A stretch of 6,981 nucleotides of DNA from Asaia bogorensis (lineage in GTDB: Bacteria; Pseudomonadota; Alphaproteobacteria; Acetobacterales; Acetobacteraceae). Of the stretch, positions 5,276 through 6,981 are shown in pieces. The DNA lies in NCBI GenBank assembly GCA_945873675.1, contig CAMCEP010000145.1, positions 1 to 6,981 on the forward strand. Reading direction: 5' to 3'. The position numbers were made by a program, and so were the translations under genes. The notes under the pieces were generated by a model that searched no databases, had not been told where the DNA came from, and was given only the letters and a program-made list of their open reading frames with translations. Position 1 is the stretch's first letter. Each line of letters opens with the position of its first letter.

Positions 5276-6036
5276 GTAAGATGTTTGATCTGACAGGGAA
5301 AAACGCGCTGGTGACGGGGTCTAGCCAAGGGATTGGCTTCGGCCTCGCGCGCGGGCTCGCGGAGGCGGGGGCGCGCGTCATCATCAATGGGCGCGATCCG
5401 GCAAAGCTTGCCACAGCGCAGCAACGCTTGCGCGATTTGGGCATAGAAACCACCGCCTGTGCCTTTGACGTGACCGACCCAAAGGCGGTGGAAGCAGGCT
5501 TTAGCGAAATTGAAAATCGCTGCGGCCAGCTTGATATCCTTGTCGCCAATGCTGGCATCATGCGCCGCATGCCCGCGGTTGAAATGCCACCCGAAACCTG
5601 GCGCGAAGTGCTGGGCACCAATCTGGATGGCGTTTGGTATTGCTGCCAGGCCGCCGGCAAACGCATGGTGCCGCGCGGTGCCGGCAAAATCATCACCATC
5701 TGTTCCGTGCAAAGCGAATTGGGCCGCCCCACCATCGCGCCCTACGCCACCAGCAAAGGCGCCCTGCGTATGCTGACCCGCACGCTTTGTGCCGAATGGG
5801 CGAAACACGGCGTCAATGTAAACGGCGTCGCCCCAGGTTATTACGACACAGAACTGACCAGCGCATTGGTGCAGAACCAGGAATTCAATGATTGGCTCTG
5901 CCAGCGCGTCCCCGCCGGACGCTGGGGCAAGGTGGAGGAATTGGTCGGCGCCACCGTCTTCCTCGCCTCCCCCGCGTCAAACTTCGTGCATGGCCATCTG
6001 CTTTATGTGGATGGCGGGATGACCGCGGTTGTTTAG
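5272..6036 (+). CDS. Short-chain dehydrogenase, gluconate 5-dehydrogenase-like
   Basis: 254-residue classical SDR oxidoreductase. It has the nucleotide-binding TGSSQGIG (15-22), NAG (93-95), structural Asn in TNLDG (N117), and catalytic Ser-145, Tyr-158 and Lys-162 in YATSK, followed by the PG motif at 188-189. R41 after the second beta strand (INGRD) hints at NADP(H) preference; this is an inference. The stretches KNALVTGSSQGIGFGLA, ICSVQSELGRPTIAPYATSK and VNGVAPGYYDTELT closely resemble gluconate 5-dehydrogenase (IdnO/Gno) as I remember it. A keto/hydroxy sugar-acid or other hydroxy-acid substrate is therefore plausible, but SDR specificity is not secure from motifs. Its ATG overlaps the CoA-transferase stop by 4 bases, so the two are translationally coupled. 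It is the last gene of the operon and converges on the lyase gene. Confidence 0.92.
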   Translation: MSKMFDLTGKNALVTGSSQGIGFGLARGLAEAGARVIINGRDPAKLATAQQRLRDLGIETTACAFDVTDPKAVEAGFSEIENRCGQLDILVANAGIMRRMPAVEMPPETWREVLGTNLDGVWYCCQAAGKRMVPRGAGKIITICSVQSELGRPTIAPYATSKGALRMLTRTLCAEWAKHGVNVNGVAPGYYDTELTSALVQNQEFNDWLCQRVPAGRWGKVEELVGATVFLASPASNFVHGHLLYVDGGMTAVV

Positions 6037-6063
6037 CGCCTGATCCGCGAAGGCTAAAGGCCG

Positions 6064-6083
6064 GAGCGGCGAATCAGCCGCTC
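6064..6083. terminator. Hairpin after the SDR operon
   Basis: GAGCGGC (6064-6070) pairs with GCCGCTC (6077-6083), 7 bp with a 6-base loop, 27 bases after the SDR stop. On the + strand it is followed by six A, not T, so it is not a standard intrinsic terminator for the operon. It could serve as a 3'-end stabiliser or block converging transcription. On the - strand it lies just beyond the T6 of the lyase terminator. Confidence 0.4.
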
Positions 6084-6124
6084 AAAAAACCTATAGTGTG
6101 ATTCATAAGCATGGATCACACTAT
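6084..6124 (-). terminator. Intrinsic terminator of the lyase gene, overlapping its stop codon
   Basis: ATAGTGTGAT (6093-6102) and ATCACACTAT (6115-6124) are perfect 10-bp inverted arms. After one mismatch position (T·G on +, A/C on -) three more pairs close a 4-base loop, giving a long stem. Read on the - strand the stem is followed by AGG and TTTTTT (6089-6084), a good terminator layout. The stem includes the last two sense codons and the TGA of the lyase gene. Confidence 0.75.
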
Positions 6125-6981
6125 GGCGCGCGCGATCAATTTCTTCGCGCGCTCCACAATCGGCTTGTCAATCATATCGCCTTCAAACGCGACCGCACCC
6201 TTGCCTTCCGCCAGCGCGGCATCAAAAGCCGCGACCAAGCGCCTGGCGCGTTCAACCTCCTCAGGCCGCGCGCCATATTCCTCATTGATGATGGCGACCT
6301 GAGATGGATGCACGCAGGACGCACAGGCAAAACCAATCGCCCGAGACCTTCGCAGCATGGCCCGGTAGCCGTCCAAATCCTTCAACCCCGCGACGGTGCC
6401 AATAAAGCCCAGCGGCAAAATCCCCGCGCCACGTGCGGCAATCAGCCCCATGCGCTTGGGTAAATCCAAAGCATCGGGCGTGGGTTCAGCGCCAAGATCT
6501 GTCGCCAAATCCTCACCCCCCACGCCAAGCGCCACAATGCGCGGATCAGCCCCGGCAATCGCATCCGCATGGCGCAAGGCAGCCGCATCTTCGATCAATA
6601 CAATGAATTTCAGCGCCCCCAGCGGGCGCCCCGCCGCCATTTCCGATTCGGCGGCGAGTTCGGATAGCAAACGCACATGATCCGCCCCCATCATCTTGGT
6701 GCAGATCAGCCCATTCGCGCCCGCTGCGGCCGCAGCGGCAATATCCTCAGCCGCGATGCGGAGCGGGCGATTGATCCGCACCACAATATCAGCGCCATTC
6801 CGGCGCGCGCTGGCTGCCGAAGCCGCAAGCCCAGCGCGGGCACGTGCCTTGGCATCCGGCGCCACGCCATCTTCCAGGTCAAGAATAATCGCATCCGCGC
6901 CGCGTTCATGCGCCTTGGCGACAAAGCGTTCTTCGCTGGCCGGCACGTAAAGCAGGGAACGCCAATTGGGCAGATCGCGGT
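6116..6981 (-). CDS. CitE/HpcH-HpaI-family lyase (start outside window)
   Basis: 287 residues are visible, ending at TGA 6116-6118. The frame stays open to the right edge, reading RDLPNWRSLLYVPASEERFV there. RSLLYVPA is the usual first strand of CitE-like proteins, so the true start is only a few codons beyond the edge and the GTG at 6946 is internal. These TIM-barrel Mg2+ enzymes cleave or form C-C bonds of acyl-CoAs (citryl-, malyl-, citramalyl-CoA). Visible features are GADAIILDLEDGV, the CoA/substrate Arg in VVRIN, the metal ligands Glu in VLIEDA and Asp in GVGGEDL, CVHPSQV, and the C-terminal GAVAFEGDMIDKPIVERA. The family's LPK strand reads CTK here. Together with the convergent CoA-transferase operon it may cleave the CoA ester made there; no direct proof. 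Confidence 0.92.
   Translation of the reverse strand, partial: RDLPNWRSLLYVPASEERFVAKAHERGADAIILDLEDGVAPDAKARARAGLAASAASARRNGADIVVRINRPLRIAAEDIAAAAAAGANGLICTKMMGADHVRLLSELAAESEMAAGRPLGALKFIVLIEDAAALRHADAIAGADPRIVALGVGGEDLATDLGAEPTPDALDLPKRMGLIAARGAGILPLGFIGTVAGLKDLDGYRAMLRRSRAIGFACASCVHPSQVAIINEEYGARPEEVERARRLVAAFDAALAEGKGAVAFEGDMIDKPIVERAKKLIARAIV

Noticed and set aside
5025..5808. Two long - strand open frames (236 and 250 codons) opposite the CoA-transferase and SDR genes
   Set aside because: They lie across the junction of two clearly real genes on the other strand; such antisense frames are common in GC-rich coding DNA, and their translations show no recognisable motifs.
6098..6463. + strand frames opposite the lyase gene
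   Set aside because: Antisense to strongly conserved CitE-family coding sequence; translations are arginine/proline-rich without motifs.
6116..6946. GTG at 6946 as the start of the lyase gene
   Set aside because: The frame continues upstream to the window edge and encodes RSLLYVPA, the conserved first strand of CitE-like proteins, so 6946 is internal.
1..6981. Search for CRISPR arrays, insertion sequences, toxin-antitoxin pairs or a phage-defence system
   Set aside because: I saw no spaced repeats, transposase motifs, terminal repeats or defence-type genes; all long frames are explained by housekeeping or metabolic families.

Overview
The window looks like a chromosomal segment of a fairly GC-rich alphaproteobacterium. 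Rhodospirillales/Acetobacteraceae is my best guess, from gene style, codon use and the tuf–tRNA-Trp–secE–nusG order; this is an inference, not a measurement. I see no mobile element, CRISPR array, rRNA or phage gene. All coding is dense and no gene-free stretch exceeds about 125 bases.

Left third (1-1225), + strand, conserved translation/secretion/transcription core: the last 79 codons of tuf (EF-Tu), a tRNA-Trp(CCA) gene, a minimal single-membrane-span SecE with a TTG start, and NusG with a GTG start and a near-perfect Shine-Dalgarno. In most bacteria nusG is followed by rplK-rplA-rplJ-rplL-rpoB. Here it is followed at once by a perfect 10-bp hairpin and then by unrelated genes, so the classical cluster is broken at this point.

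Middle (1268-2952): a photolyase/cryptochrome-like FAD-domain protein on +, convergent with a small C-terminal J-domain (DnaJ-like) protein on -. The photolyase-like protein starts directly with the FAD-binding helical domain and carries an extra C-terminal domain after a proline-rich linker. That is the most unusual protein architecture in the window.

Right half (3076-6981), organic-acid catabolism: a tightly packed + strand operon encodes a Bug/TctC periplasmic solute-binding protein, a family III (CaiB/BaiF) CoA-transferase and a gluconate-5-dehydrogenase-like SDR. The last two overlap by ATGA. A convergent - strand gene encodes a CitE/HpcH-type lyase that runs off the right edge. A plausible joint role is capture of a carboxylate, activation to a CoA thioester, oxidation or reduction of a hydroxy/keto group, and C-C cleavage of a (hydroxy)acyl-CoA. 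The substrate cannot be read from the sequence. The two convergent units meet in an 80-base region with two hairpins, one of which forms a good intrinsic terminator for the lyase gene.

Overall this is a mostly ordinary region. I did not find a convincing new multi-gene system. The points most worth checking are the photolyase-like domain order, the nusG downstream break and the hairpin in the secE leader.
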